A stretch of DNA of 64,000 nucleotides. It comes from an uncultured Lachnospiraceae bacterium. GTDB taxonomy: Bacteria; Bacillota; Clostridia; Lachnospirales; Lachnospiraceae. Positions within the stretch are counted from its first letter, which is position 1; every line of letters begins with the position of its first letter. Shown piece by piece: positions 51,136 through 60,357 of the stretch. The notes beneath the pieces are model-generated. The model was not told the origin of the DNA. It was given only the letters and a program-made list of their open reading frames with translations, and ran no database searches. Made by a program: the position numbers and the translations under genes. The DNA lies in assembly GCA_947586255.1 (NCBI GenBank), contig CANPXP010000002.1, positions 54,787 to 118,786 of the forward strand. Direction: 5' to 3'.

Positions 51136-53088
51136 TTACTCGTACACCGCATAGCGCGGGTTCATATAAGTCTCCTCATAGCCGTAATCCGCCAGAAAAT
51201 CGAACAGTATCTCGGCCTTGGAATCGACTGCGCCCCGTTCCTGTTCCGCATCGAACGTTTCCCGCGCCGCCTCTCCTCCGCCGTGCGCGGTCAAGTCATA
51301 CCGGGCGGCAGTCTCCGCGGACATAATCACCACGGGCCGCTTCGCCCCCATATCCGCCTCCACCGCCTTCATATCCCGCTCCATCCTGGCGGCCGGATAG
51401 GAGTCCAGATCCGGCCATGTGGTGGAGATTGCACAGGGCATATCCAACAGATAGCCGACGCCCGGTATCTCCCCATAGAGGATTGTCTCCCGGCCGGAAA
51501 GTCCTTTCCCCAGCACATAGTCCGCAAGCTGTGCAAGACACTCCTCATTCTCCCGGTTCGTGAGGATCCCCGCCGCTTTCGCCGGTTCGGTCACGCGGGT
51601 ATCCCGCGCCTCGCCCCAGATACCGTCTCCAAAGACAAATTCCCGATGAAAGCCCACACACTGGACGGCAAACGTCACGCCAAACACCAGCAGCAGCGTC
51701 CGCCACGGCAGGTGCAATATCCGCCTTGCAATCCCCTCGCCGACAGAGTCCCGCGTCACGCCGCGCTCCGCGCCGTCAGCCCTGCGCCACAGCCGCTGTC
51801 CGCACCACAGCGTGAAGGGCGCTGTCAGAAACAGATTGTTGATGATCGGCATCAGCTTATTGTTGCTCCCGAGCGGCGTCAGAAAAATCTGCAGCAGGAT
51901 CAGCAGCGCCAGCGTCCTATCCTGCACGGATCCTCCCCGATCCGCGAGCAGCCACAGCGCGCCCGCGATGCCCGCCAGCAGGAAAAGCACCGCCCACCAG
52001 TAGACACTGCGGTAATCGTGACACCAGTATTGAAAGTGAAACATGCCGCGCCCCCAGTAGAAGCGCAGCATCACGCCCCAGGCACACAGACACGCCAGGG
52101 CGGCCGCCCACACATACAGCCGCCCGCCCGCCGGAGCCGCTTCCCCGCCGCCCGGCAGCTCCCTGCCCTGCAGGCTGCGCACCGCGAGCATACGGCAAAA
52201 CAGACACACCACATACAGACCCGCCATACAGACCGCCGCAAAAGCCAGCCAGTACAGCCCGTGCCCGTAGTCTGCAAGCATCCCCGTCACCATCGAGCCC
52301 GGCTTATAATCCGTCGCCTGATCCGTCATGCCAAACAGCGAGCTCACCATCTCCGGATAGGCGCCCGCGCCGTACTGCACGCAGATCGCCGCAAAGGGAA
52401 CGGCAAACCCCGCCGCATATCCCGCCAGACAGCGCAGGGTATCGCGCACCGTATCCCGCAGCGCCTCTTTTTGCAGAAAGGCGCTGTACCAAAGCACGAG
52501 GATAAAAGCCGCCTGCACCACATTCGGCATCCGCACCGCGATGTTTGCGCCCAGACACACCCCGGCCGCCGTCAGATACCGCCCCCGTGCCTTTCCCTGC
52601 ACATCGCCGAGACAGCCGCGATACAGAAGCCATGCGCCCATCGTCATCAGACAGTAAGAGAGATAGTGATACAGGATCACCGTCGGGCACCAGCACAGGC
52701 TGACCGCCAGCATCTCGCCCGCAAAAGCGACGATCGAGGACATCCTCCGCCGAAGCGCCAGATAACAGCCCACCGCCGTGACGGAGACGAGCAGACCGGT
52801 ATAGAGGTTCATACCCGCCATCGTGCCGCCCCGGGGCAGCTTCATCAAAAGCCAGCCCAGCACATTCGACAGATAAGTGGCGACCTGCCAGGTTCCCTTC
52901 GCCGAGGTAAAATACTGGAAATTGCCGAGACTGTAGACTGCGTCCGCCACATCCAGCCCTTCCCCGACATGGATCAACGGCCAGAATGCCAGCAGGATGA
53001 TGAACAGTCCGTTCTCTATATAGCTGTGAAAGTAGGCGCTCTCCGTGATATGAGCTGCCAGAGCTGCCCGCTTCGCCCCTCTCTTCAT
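51136..53088 (-). CDS. Polytopic membrane protein of unknown family
   Basis: A 650-residue protein started at MKRGAKRAALAAH, directly after GGAGAGGAAG. About twelve helices occupy residues 20-460. A soluble C-terminal domain of about 170 residues follows (ILTNRENEECLAQLADYV onward). The early outer loop reads HVGEGLDVADAVYSLGN with an acidic pair, and HDYRSVYWW lies in a later loop. The build is like GT39/GT-C membrane glycosyltransferases and like its neighbour at 48020. It is the last gene before the wecE promoter. Function unknown. Confidence 0.78.
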   Translation of the reverse strand: MKRGAKRAALAAHITESAYFHSYIENGLFIILLAFWPLIHVGEGLDVADAVYSLGNFQYFTSAKGTWQVATYLSNVLGWLLMKLPRGGTMAGMNLYTGLLVSVTAVGCYLALRRRMSSIVAFAGEMLAVSLCWCPTVILYHYLSYCLMTMGAWLLYRGCLGDVQGKARGRYLTAAGVCLGANIAVRMPNVVQAAFILVLWYSAFLQKEALRDTVRDTLRCLAGYAAGFAVPFAAICVQYGAGAYPEMVSSLFGMTDQATDYKPGSMVTGMLADYGHGLYWLAFAAVCMAGLYVVCLFCRMLAVRSLQGRELPGGGEAAPAGGRLYVWAAALACLCAWGVMLRFYWGRGMFHFQYWCHDYRSVYWWAVLFLLAGIAGALWLLADRGGSVQDRTLALLILLQIFLTPLGSNNKLMPIINNLFLTAPFTLWCGQRLWRRADGAERGVTRDSVGEGIARRILHLPWRTLLLVFGVTFAVQCVGFHREFVFGDGIWGEARDTRVTEPAKAAGILTNRENEECLAQLADYVLGKGLSGRETILYGEIPGVGYLLDMPCAISTTWPDLDSYPAARMERDMKAVEADMGAKRPVVIMSAETAARYDLTAHGGGEAARETFDAEQERGAVDSKAEILFDFLADYGYEETYMNPRYAVYE

Positions 53089-53107
53089 CTTCCTCTCCAC
53101 TCCCGGA

Positions 53108-54214
53108 TCATCCTCCCAACCGTCCGCCGTCCGACCCGCCGGTCCTGTGCCGCTTAGCCAGCGCACGGCCGGCCCACGCCCCGATCCCCGCAAACAGACG
53201 CGCCCGCAGAGAATCCACCGCCGTGCCGAGGAGATAGATGAGCGCCACGCAGAGAATCATGTGTGGAATAAACAGCCATGTCCCCTGTATTTTCTCCATG
53301 CCGAAAATGCCGTCCCAGCCGCGAAAGACGAGACTGTGTGCGTGCAGGAGATAGACGCCGAACGTACAGGGCGCAAGTCTTCTGATCCGGTCGACTGCCC
53401 GGCCCTCGCGAAGCCGCAGATTCCGAAACAGGAGAAACAGGGCCACCGAACCGAGAAATACGGTGAGATAGTTGTACGTATAGGGCGCGTTCCCATAGTA
53501 GGTAAGCGATCCCGTCCGCCGCTCCGCCACTCCGCAGACGGCCGAGATCCCCCAGCCTAGCAGACACATGGACGCATAGAGCAGGGCGTCCTTTTTCCCT
53601 GTTCGCCGCTTCTCCGTCCCATACTGCCGCAGGTAGGCTCCCGTCAAAAACAGACAGAGGAACCAGCCGTAATCGTACCCGTTGTGATCCATGACCAGTC
53701 CCACAGGGATGACCGTCTTGGCCACGGAGAAAAACAAAAGCAGCAGCGCGATCACATTGCGCAGGGTCTTCCGGTCCAGCTTCTGAACACCGGCCGCCAG
53801 AACCGGCGAGAACAGATACAGCACGAGGTAGTGGCTCGCAAACCAGTAGTGTTCGCTCTGCAGCGGAAAGAGATAGCGCAGCCACTCATACGACAGCTCC
53901 TCCGCCCGGACCGCCCCCGCGCCGAGCATAACGGCTGTGACCAGGAGGGAATAAAAAAGAACCTGCGCCGCCAGGGACAGCACCCGCGACGGCCTCCACG
54001 CGGACGCCGTCATAAAGTAACCGCTGATCAGCACATAACAGTTTACCCCAACGATGCAGAATGACTCAATCAGTCCCGCCACGTGATTCCGGAGCGACGC
54101 GTCCGCACTGTACGGGAGAAAAATCTGTCCCATGTTCAGATAGTGCAGGATGATGATCATCAGCATCGCCACAATCCTGAGCAGTTCAAAATTCGCCTGC
54201 CGCTTTGCCCTCAT
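53108..54214 (-). CDS. Acyltransferase-3 family membrane O-acyltransferase
   Basis: A 368-residue protein with about ten helices. RQANFELLRIVAMLMIIILHY contains the family's first-helix Arg and the conserved active-site His, and VNCYVLISGYFMT is the second typical block. The family (OafA, WecH and similar) transfers acetyl or succinyl groups from the cytoplasm to sugars at the membrane. It has no SGNH domain fused, as in OafA-long forms. It lies 21 bases after the GtrA gene and is likely part of the same transcript. Acyl group and target are unknown. Confidence 0.92.
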   Translation of the reverse strand: MRAKRQANFELLRIVAMLMIIILHYLNMGQIFLPYSADASLRNHVAGLIESFCIVGVNCYVLISGYFMTASAWRPSRVLSLAAQVLFYSLLVTAVMLGAGAVRAEELSYEWLRYLFPLQSEHYWFASHYLVLYLFSPVLAAGVQKLDRKTLRNVIALLLLFFSVAKTVIPVGLVMDHNGYDYGWFLCLFLTGAYLRQYGTEKRRTGKKDALLYASMCLLGWGISAVCGVAERRTGSLTYYGNAPYTYNYLTVFLGSVALFLLFRNLRLREGRAVDRIRRLAPCTFGVYLLHAHSLVFRGWDGIFGMEKIQGTWLFIPHMILCVALIYLLGTAVDSLRARLFAGIGAWAGRALAKRHRTGGSDGGRLGG

Positions 54215-54234
54215 AGCTTTTCCGTCTCTCCCGT

Positions 54235-54705
54235 CTACTTTTGCTCCTTAAAGATCCACAGCTTACTCAAAAAATAGTTGGTCAGAATCACCACCGCCTG
54301 GCCGATCAGCTTGGCGATATTCTCCCCCGCCAGCACATAGCCGAAGGGAAGCGGAAGCCCCCAGTTTCCCATATTCGCCACATCCACCATCAAAAACATC
54401 AGCAGAAGCTCCAGAAATTCCGTCGCCACCCGTGCGCCGATAAAGGCGGCAAACTCGCGAAACAGGCCGGAGGCTCCCGTGTTTTTGCTCTTAAATACAA
54501 ACGTGCGGTTCGTCCAGTAGGCGAACACCACCGTGAGCGCCCAGGAGAGCGCCGTAGCCACCAGGTAATGCATCCCGGGGATCTTTTCAAACAGAATATA
54601 CAGCACATAATTCAGCACGAAAGCGAGGAAGCCGAAGATCAGATAGTTGATCCCCTCCTCGTGCTGTCTATACATATCCCAGATCGTATTCCAAAGTTTT
54701 TTCAT
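54235..54705 (-). CDS. GtrA family membrane protein
   Basis: A 156-residue protein with four membrane helices, the usual GtrA size. INYLIFGFLAFVLNYVLY, FAYWTNRTFVFKS and a final NYFLSKLWIF are the family blocks. GtrA proteins are thought to flip undecaprenyl-phosphate sugars made by GtrB-type GT2 enzymes; such an enzyme is at 46496-47470. I use the ATG at 54705 because AAAGGGA is 9 bases away; the ATG at 54714 nearly touches that site. Confidence 0.92.
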   Translation of the reverse strand: MKKLWNTIWDMYRQHEEGINYLIFGFLAFVLNYVLYILFEKIPGMHYLVATALSWALTVVFAYWTNRTFVFKSKNTGASGLFREFAAFIGARVATEFLELLLMFLMVDVANMGNWGLPLPFGYVLAGENIAKLIGQAVVILTNYFLSKLWIFKEQK

Positions 54706-54783
54706 GTCTGTCATTCCCTTTCTGTTTCTTCCGGCGCAGCTGCCGTTTCCGCCGCGTCTCTCCCGGGCTCTCTGCAGCGCTCT

Positions 54784-56535
54784 CTATCTCTCCCTGACTA
54801 CCTTGCCGTCCGTCACGCGATAGACGATGTCGCACTTCTCGATGGTCTGCAGCCTGTGGGCGATGATAATGAGCGTCTTGCGCCCGTGCAGTCTGTTGAT
54901 GGAATCCATGATCGCCGCCTCCGTCTCGTTGTCCAGCGCCGAGGTGGCCTCATCCAGCACCAGCACCTCCGGATCCTCGAAGAGCGCTCTCGCGATACCG
55001 ATGCGCTGTCTCTGTCCGCCTGACAGCCGTATGCCCCGCTCGCCGATGCTCGTGTCAAGCCCTTCCGGAAGTCCTCTGACAAACTCGTCCAGCTGCGCCT
55101 CCCTGAGCGCCTGCCACACCTTATCGTCGTCGATCTCCTCATCCGCGACACCGAACGCCACATTCTTGCGGATGGTGGAGTCCAGCATAAAAATCATCTG
55201 CGGGATATACCCGATATTTTTGAGCCACTGCGCATAGTGCTCCCGCACCTCCACGCCGTCCGCCAGGATTTCCCCCTCCTGGATCCGCAGAAGCCCCAGC
55301 ATGATGTCCACCACCGTCGTCTTCCCGGCGCCGGACGTTCCCACGATACCCACGCTCTTGCCGATGGGAATCACCATATCGGCCCGGTCGAAGATCAGCA
55401 CGTCGGTGTTGGGATATTTGTAGGTGATCTGCTTAAGCTCAATCTTATCCCGTATCTCCAGCTTCTCCACCGCCGGCTTCCCGCGATACGCCTCCTCGCT
55501 GTAGTCAATGCTCTCGTCCCGGATATCCTCCTGTAGGTTGTCGCTGACGCCCATGAAGAAAGGCTCAAAATAGGCGATGGAAGTCATATAGTTGTTGATC
55601 CGGTTGGCGCAGGGAATCAGGCGCATCGCCGCCACGGCGAGAAGCCCCACCTGCGGCATGATGTCCTCCACCTGCGTGCCGTTCAGAAGCCGGATCAGCA
55701 TGTACAGAATCATGCCCGCGATGGCTACCGTCTCGATCAGCAGCCTGGGCGTGGCGTTGTACAGGTTGTAGCGCTGCACCGCGTTGACATAGCCGGCGCC
55801 GCACTTGGAATACTCGTTGATAAAATAATTTTCCCGATTGGCGATCTTGATCTCCTTGATTCCCATCACGGACTGATCGATCCACTTGTACAGACCGCTG
55901 TAATACTCCTGATTTTCCTCTCCGGCCCTGCGCATGATAGGCTTCAGAATGCACTTGATCACCAGCAGAACGACCACCAGAAGCGCCGTGACCGTGAGGC
56001 TCATGACCACATCCGTCGCCAGGCCCGTGAGCACGAGACAGACGAACACAATCCCCTCGCTGGCCAGCTGCAGTAACGCCAGAATCAGCCCGTACATATT
56101 GTTGACGTCCGAGGTGATGCTGCGCTGGATCACCGCCGTATCCGCATTCAGGTAATACTCGTAGGGGCGCTCCATGAAGTTGATCATCATTCTGCGGGAG
56201 GTCGCGAACTGGTTCGTGTACACGAACTTAAGCTGCATCTTCTGCTGCAGGAAAAGAAAGGCGTTCTTCACCGCAAACACCAGCACGAGTCCCACCATGA
56301 CGAAAATCGTCAAATCTCTCGTGCCATGAATATGAAAAATATCGCATATGACCTGCAGATACCTATGCTTCTCAATCGCGTTGTCCTCCAGCACCACGTT
56401 CATAACAGGAAGGATCATGGATACGCCCAGCATCTCCAGCACGCCGCCGACCAGCATGAGAACGACCAGCAGCGCCATCTTCCGCTTGTGCTGCCTGTCC
56501 AGCAGGATCATCATTTTTCTGTATATTTTCATCAT
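54784..56535 (-). CDS. PglK-like ABC transporter, second lipid-linked oligosaccharide flippase
   Basis: A 583-residue half transporter with six N-terminal helices and an ATPase domain. Walker A (GTSGAGKTT) is at about 399-407, LSGGQ near 505, Walker B followed by DEATSALD near 525-534, and the H-loop His near 559. It is clearly a paralogue of the protein at 5319-7118; the two ATPase domains share most of their motifs. A PglK-type flippase role is inferred from this and from context. A promoter lies at 56600-56637. Tandem ATGs give a start at 56535 or 56532. Confidence 0.9.
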   Translation of the reverse strand: MMKIYRKMMILLDRQHKRKMALLVVLMLVGGVLEMLGVSMILPVMNVVLEDNAIEKHRYLQVICDIFHIHGTRDLTIFVMVGLVLVFAVKNAFLFLQQKMQLKFVYTNQFATSRRMMINFMERPYEYYLNADTAVIQRSITSDVNNMYGLILALLQLASEGIVFVCLVLTGLATDVVMSLTVTALLVVVLLVIKCILKPIMRRAGEENQEYYSGLYKWIDQSVMGIKEIKIANRENYFINEYSKCGAGYVNAVQRYNLYNATPRLLIETVAIAGMILYMLIRLLNGTQVEDIMPQVGLLAVAAMRLIPCANRINNYMTSIAYFEPFFMGVSDNLQEDIRDESIDYSEEAYRGKPAVEKLEIRDKIELKQITYKYPNTDVLIFDRADMVIPIGKSVGIVGTSGAGKTTVVDIMLGLLRIQEGEILADGVEVREHYAQWLKNIGYIPQMIFMLDSTIRKNVAFGVADEEIDDDKVWQALREAQLDEFVRGLPEGLDTSIGERGIRLSGGQRQRIGIARALFEDPEVLVLDEATSALDNETEAAIMDSINRLHGRKTLIIIAHRLQTIEKCDIVYRVTDGKVVRER

Positions 56536-56599
56536 ATCGGCCGAATATCCTTTCCGTCGTATGCATACCAATATTCCGCTTCACCACGGCACAAAAAAT

Positions 56600-56637
56600 A
56601 TTATAGTATTTTATCACATCCGGCAGGTATATTGCAA
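56600..56637 (-). promoter_or_regulatory. Promoter for the second ABC flippase operon
   Basis: On the minus strand TTGCAA (56632-56637) with an 18-base spacer to TAAAAT (56608-56613), and a perfect TATAAT (56600-56605) just after it. Either -10 could be used. The boxes lie about 65-100 bases before the ABC gene start in an AT-rich gap. Confidence 0.5.
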
Positions 56638-56686
56638 ATGGGAGGCCGGACTCCCTCCGTCAAACATAAAACGGAAGCGCCACCGC

Positions 56687-57760
56687 CTAGATCGCCTCAT
56701 TCTGCCGGTGCAGCTCGGGCGCCTCATATCTGTCCATAAAATCCTCCCCCAGAAAGACAATCTCATCCGCAAAACGTATGGCGTCCGGCACCGTAAAGAC
56801 CGAGGCCACCCTGCGGAAGCGCAGACCGGGAATCAGATTCAGCATCTCCATCGGGAAAGAGGCGTCCAGCACAATATACTGCGGAAATTCCCTGACATAG
56901 TCCAGCACATCCCGCGGATGGGGCTTGATGAGAATCTGCGCCTGTCTGCCGTCCACCGTACCGTACTGCTCTATGATGTCCGAGAAGATGCGTTTCCTGG
57001 TTTCCAGATCGCACAGCGGCTCCGAGAGAATCAGCACCTTGTCCTCGGCGCCGTGGTGCAGTTTCTCCATAAGCCCGTCCATATCCTCCAGGAACAGCTG
57101 GAGCAGCAACTCTTTATCCGCTTCGGTCAGCCGCTCTGTCAGGGCGGCCCGCGAAACCTCGACGTGCTTGTCGATGGGATAGGACAGCACGCTCTTGTCG
57201 TTGACCTCCATATCGATACAATATTTCCCGTATCCGTTCTGGATAAAAATCAGATTCCTGGCCGCCATCCATGCCTTTAACCCGAAATATCCCCTGTTGT
57301 CGTAGCGCGCGGTATCGTAATACTGCAGACAGTTCAGACCGTCCTCCAGCGCGTGATAATATATTTTCCGCCAGCTCAGATAATAGCCGATGGGGTCCGA
57401 GTCACAGAACACATAGACGTCTCTGTATTCCCGAAAATCCACCGGCACATAGGGCGCCTGCAGCTTCCCCAGCAGCTTCGTGTAGCGGATGCGCGCCAGC
57501 ATATTGAGGACGATGTTGCCGCGATCGGTATGATATTTGGCAAGCTGCGGAAAATAACTGTCCTCCTTCTCGTCAAACATCACCACTTCCTCAAAGAGCG
57601 GGCAATTCTCTGCCCGCTCCTTCAGGCCGCCGAAATCGTTCGACATCGTGCTGAGCACCAGCGTGGCCCTGCCCCTTTTGTCTGCGGGCAGCGCCAGCTC
57701 CTTCAGACACGCCACGTACACATGATAAAACGTATGACAGACATAGATCCGCTCCTTCAT
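56687..57760 (-). CDS. GT52/polysialyltransferase-like glycosyltransferase
   Basis: A 357-residue protein starting 6 bases after GAGGCGG. The N-terminal ERIYVCHTFYHVYVACLKE and the ILIKPHPRDVLDY block near residue 285, with SEPL and the late SVFTVPDAIRF region, resemble GT52 and related bacterial sialyltransferases (GT-B fold, CMP-nonulosonate donors). The pseudaminic-acid genes start two genes away at 60358, so a CMP-Pse transferase is a reasonable guess. It is divergently transcribed from the PLP decarboxylase gene with back-to-back promoters. The family call is moderate. Confidence 0.82.
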   Translation of the reverse strand: MKERIYVCHTFYHVYVACLKELALPADKRGRATLVLSTMSNDFGGLKERAENCPLFEEVVMFDEKEDSYFPQLAKYHTDRGNIVLNMLARIRYTKLLGKLQAPYVPVDFREYRDVYVFCDSDPIGYYLSWRKIYYHALEDGLNCLQYYDTARYDNRGYFGLKAWMAARNLIFIQNGYGKYCIDMEVNDKSVLSYPIDKHVEVSRAALTERLTEADKELLLQLFLEDMDGLMEKLHHGAEDKVLILSEPLCDLETRKRIFSDIIEQYGTVDGRQAQILIKPHPRDVLDYVREFPQYIVLDASFPMEMLNLIPGLRFRRVASVFTVPDAIRFADEIVFLGEDFMDRYEAPELHRQNEAI

Positions 57761-57803
57761 AAAATACCGCCTCGTAATTCTTTCCTCGTTATTTTACCAT
57801 ATC

Positions 57804-57832
57804 GTCATAAATATTGAAAAAGTTTCCTACAA
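57804..57832 (-). promoter_or_regulatory. Candidate promoter for the GT52-like gene
   Basis: On the minus strand TTGTAG (57827-57832), 17-base spacer, TATGAC (57804-57809). Both boxes match consensus at about four of six positions. It lies 10 bases from the -35 box of the divergent plus-strand promoter. Confidence 0.4.
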
Positions 57833-57842
57833 ATATTTTGTT

Positions 57843-57870
57843 TTGACGCCATCTGAGATTATGATATACT
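57843..57870 (+). promoter_or_regulatory. Sigma-A type promoter for the PLP decarboxylase gene
   Basis: TTGACG (57843-57848), 16-base spacer, TATACT (57865-57870). Transcription would start near 57877, about 30 bases before the ATG at 57909. It is the only plus-strand promoter with a gene behind it in the window. Confidence 0.65.
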
Positions 57871-57908
57871 GTTTCCATAATGATCGACCAAAGGAGCGAG
57901 CGCATATC

Positions 57909-59129
57909 ATGACCTTCCCACAAAATCAACAGCTGCCGCCCGACACGGCGCCATTTTTTCGCATCAGGGAAAAAGACCTGTTGTACGACATCTGTCTGCT
58001 GCGGGATTCTCTGCGGGAAAACTGGGGCAATTTCTGTATGGGATACTCTGTCAAGACCAACTCTCTGCCCTGGCTGCTGACTTATCTCAAAGAGCAGGGC
58101 TTCTACGCGGAGGTGGTGTCAGAGACGGAGTTTGATCTGGTACGGCGGCTGGGCTTTCGCGCCGATCAGGTCATCTACAACGGTCCCGTCAAAGACCGCC
58201 CAACCTTTGAGACGGTACTGCTTGCAGGCGGCTATGTGAATCTGGATTCTACCTGGGAGCTGGCATGGATGGAGGAGCTCAGCCGTCTTTACCCCGACCG
58301 TTCCTTCTCCATAGGTCTTCGCGCCAACGTTGACATTGCGGCCCTCTGTCCCGATGAAATTCTCGTGGAGGAGGAAGGCGGCCGTTTCGGCTACTGCTAT
58401 GAAAACGGCGGTCTGAAGACAGCCATACAGAGAATGAACGCACTTCCCAACGTCAAGGTCGGCGGCCTGCATCTCCACTCTTCCACGCAGTCAAGAACCG
58501 TGGCCGTATACGGAGCGCTCGCCAAAACAGCCGTGCGGATCGCCCGCGAGTATGCCCTGGCGTTAGACTACGTGGATATGGGCGGCGGATATTTCGGCGG
58601 CCGCGGCGACAAGCCGGACTATCGGGATTATTTCCCGGAAATCTGCAGAAATCTCGGCGAATTTTTCGACCGTGAGCGGACGGCGCTCATCGTCGAGCCC
58701 GGCATCTCCCTGATCTCCCGCGCCACTACCTTCGAGACGCTGGTCCTGGACTGCAAGGATATCCGCGGCAGAAAATTTCTCGTGACAAGCGGCAGCCGGG
58801 TCAATCTCAATCCACTGGTGACCAGACACTCCTACCCTTTTCACGCGGAGTACTGTTCCGATCCCGCGAAGCGGCCGATAGAGGCTTCCCAATGGATATG
58901 CGGCGCCACCTGCATGGAATACGACAGGCTGTTTGAGTGGAAGAACGCTCCGGCCCTGCTGCCGGGAGACAAGATCGTCTACGACACCGCCGGCGGATAT
59001 ACCATGTGCTTAAATCCGCTCTTTATCCACTATTTTCCGGCTGTGATTATTGAGAAGACAGATGGCAGTCTCTTTACCGCCAGAGAAGCCTGGACCAACG
59101 ACGAGTATCTGCAGAAAAATCACTGGTGA
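57909..59129 (+). CDS. Fold-type III PLP-dependent decarboxylase
   Basis: A 406-residue enzyme of the diaminopimelate/ornithine decarboxylase-like fold. Lys49 in MGYSVKTN forms the PLP Schiff base; HLHSSTQSR and GGGYFGG bind the phosphate; GATCMEYD near residue 340 holds the conserved Cys and Asp of the second subunit's active site. It follows AAGGAG at 57891, rather far (12 bases) from the ATG. It is the only plus-strand gene and overlaps the end of the ATP-grasp gene by 10 bases tail to tail. It may make an amine, or process an amino acid used to decorate the glycan. Lysine biosynthesis is less likely here. Substrate unknown. Confidence 0.9.
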   Translation: MTFPQNQQLPPDTAPFFRIREKDLLYDICLLRDSLRENWGNFCMGYSVKTNSLPWLLTYLKEQGFYAEVVSETEFDLVRRLGFRADQVIYNGPVKDRPTFETVLLAGGYVNLDSTWELAWMEELSRLYPDRSFSIGLRANVDIAALCPDEILVEEEGGRFGYCYENGGLKTAIQRMNALPNVKVGGLHLHSSTQSRTVAVYGALAKTAVRIAREYALALDYVDMGGGYFGGRGDKPDYRDYFPEICRNLGEFFDRERTALIVEPGISLISRATTFETLVLDCKDIRGRKFLVTSGSRVNLNPLVTRHSYPFHAEYCSDPAKRPIEASQWICGATCMEYDRLFEWKNAPALLPGDKIVYDTAGGYTMCLNPLFIHYFPAVIIEKTDGSLFTAREAWTNDEYLQKNHW

Positions 59130-60316
59130 AGAATGTAGTCCATGATCTGTCCGCTCGCTTCCGCCAGCTGCCGCTCGTCTGTTCCCTCGAGAATATAATA
59201 GCCGCGCCCCATGACCGAATGGCCGTCGCGGACCGCCCCCAGCACTCCCCCTTCCCTCAGGTTGCACTGCCACGCGAGCAGTCTGCACAGCGCGCTCTCT
59301 CCGGCGGCGCGCCGCACAATGGTCTCGGCTTGTATCCGGTCCGGCACTCTCTCCACCCGTCCCTGCCCGTCAAAATAGTGGATCATCATGGGCTTTATCT
59401 CTCTCGGAACAAATGAAAAGAGCTCCCCCAGCCTGTATTTGATGTATTCCTCCGCCGGATCGACGCCGGTGCAAAGCGGCGTAAAAAGATTGTGCAGATT
59501 GTGTCCCGACGGTCTTGCCGAGAGTTCGATCACGAACGGTCCCTCCGCGCCCCGAATCACATCGCAGTGCAGCAGGCACTCCTCCAGCCCGAGACAGTGC
59601 GCCACCTTCTCCACATGGTCATGCGCCTCCTGCCAGAAAGCGTGCTCCGTGCCGCAGGCGAAATAGCCCACCGCCTGTCTGGCCGGCGGCGGCGTGTTGA
59701 TCTTCCTTCGCAGCAATATCATGTAGAATTTCCCCTGTATCACCGCGCCGTCGACGCCGTACTCCTCCCCCGGCACGCAGTCCTCCAGAACATAGTCCTC
59801 CCCGTCCAGCGAAGCGAGCGCTTCCGCCAGCTCACAGGAATCTTTCAGATAAAAGATTCCCCTGCTGCCAGAACCATAACGGGGCTTCAAAATGGCCGGA
59901 TACTCCACGGGGAACCGTTCGGCCGCAGGCCGTATATCCGTGCCCGGGGCGATCTCACAGCAGTGGCAGCGACGGAGCCCTGCCCTCGAAAGCGTCTCAT
60001 GAAAACGATACTTGTCCGTACACAGCTGTGCCATCTGCCGCGTGATCCCCGGCATACCAAGGGCGTCGTTGACAGCCCCTATGGTAGTCAGATAACGGCC
60101 GATCGGCGCTGTCAGGACGAAGTCCGCCCCCTCTCTTCTGACCGTCTCTATCACTTCGTTCTCCCGTGAGATATCCACCGTCAGTCCCCGGTCAGCCGCT
60201 GACAAACCCGCCGCCTGCGGGTTGCCGTCCAAGGCCAGAACACTGACACCGTGTTCCTGCGCCTTGGCTATCGTGTGCAGGGCTTCCTCTCCTGCTCCTA
60301 TTATCACCGCTTTCAT
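59120..60316 (-). CDS. ATP-grasp ligase at the end of the pse block
   Basis: A 398-residue ATP-grasp enzyme. VIIGAGEEALHTI at the N-terminus is the preATP-grasp Rossmann-like part; PAILKPRYGSGSRGIF near residue 145 is the ATP loop; GPFVIELSARPSGHN near 265 supplies the metal-binding Glu and Asn. It starts 8-9 bases after AAGGAGG and follows pseI by about 40 bases. It could join an amino acid to pseudaminic acid or to another amino sugar; the facing PLP decarboxylase may supply or modify that group. Class certain, substrate unknown. Confidence 0.9.
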   Translation of the reverse strand: MKAVIIGAGEEALHTIAKAQEHGVSVLALDGNPQAAGLSAADRGLTVDISRENEVIETVRREGADFVLTAPIGRYLTTIGAVNDALGMPGITRQMAQLCTDKYRFHETLSRAGLRRCHCCEIAPGTDIRPAAERFPVEYPAILKPRYGSGSRGIFYLKDSCELAEALASLDGEDYVLEDCVPGEEYGVDGAVIQGKFYMILLRRKINTPPPARQAVGYFACGTEHAFWQEAHDHVEKVAHCLGLEECLLHCDVIRGAEGPFVIELSARPSGHNLHNLFTPLCTGVDPAEEYIKYRLGELFSFVPREIKPMMIHYFDGQGRVERVPDRIQAETIVRRAAGESALCRLLAWQCNLREGGVLGAVRDGHSVMGRGYYILEGTDERQLAEASGQIMDYILHQ

Positions 60317-60357
60317 AGACGGCGCCTCCTTCTCGCGTTATCGCACTCTGTATGTGT

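Noticed and set aside
56640..56680. GGGAG/CTCCC inverted repeat after the GT52-like gene as a terminator
   Set aside because: The stem is only 5 bp and is not followed by T bases.
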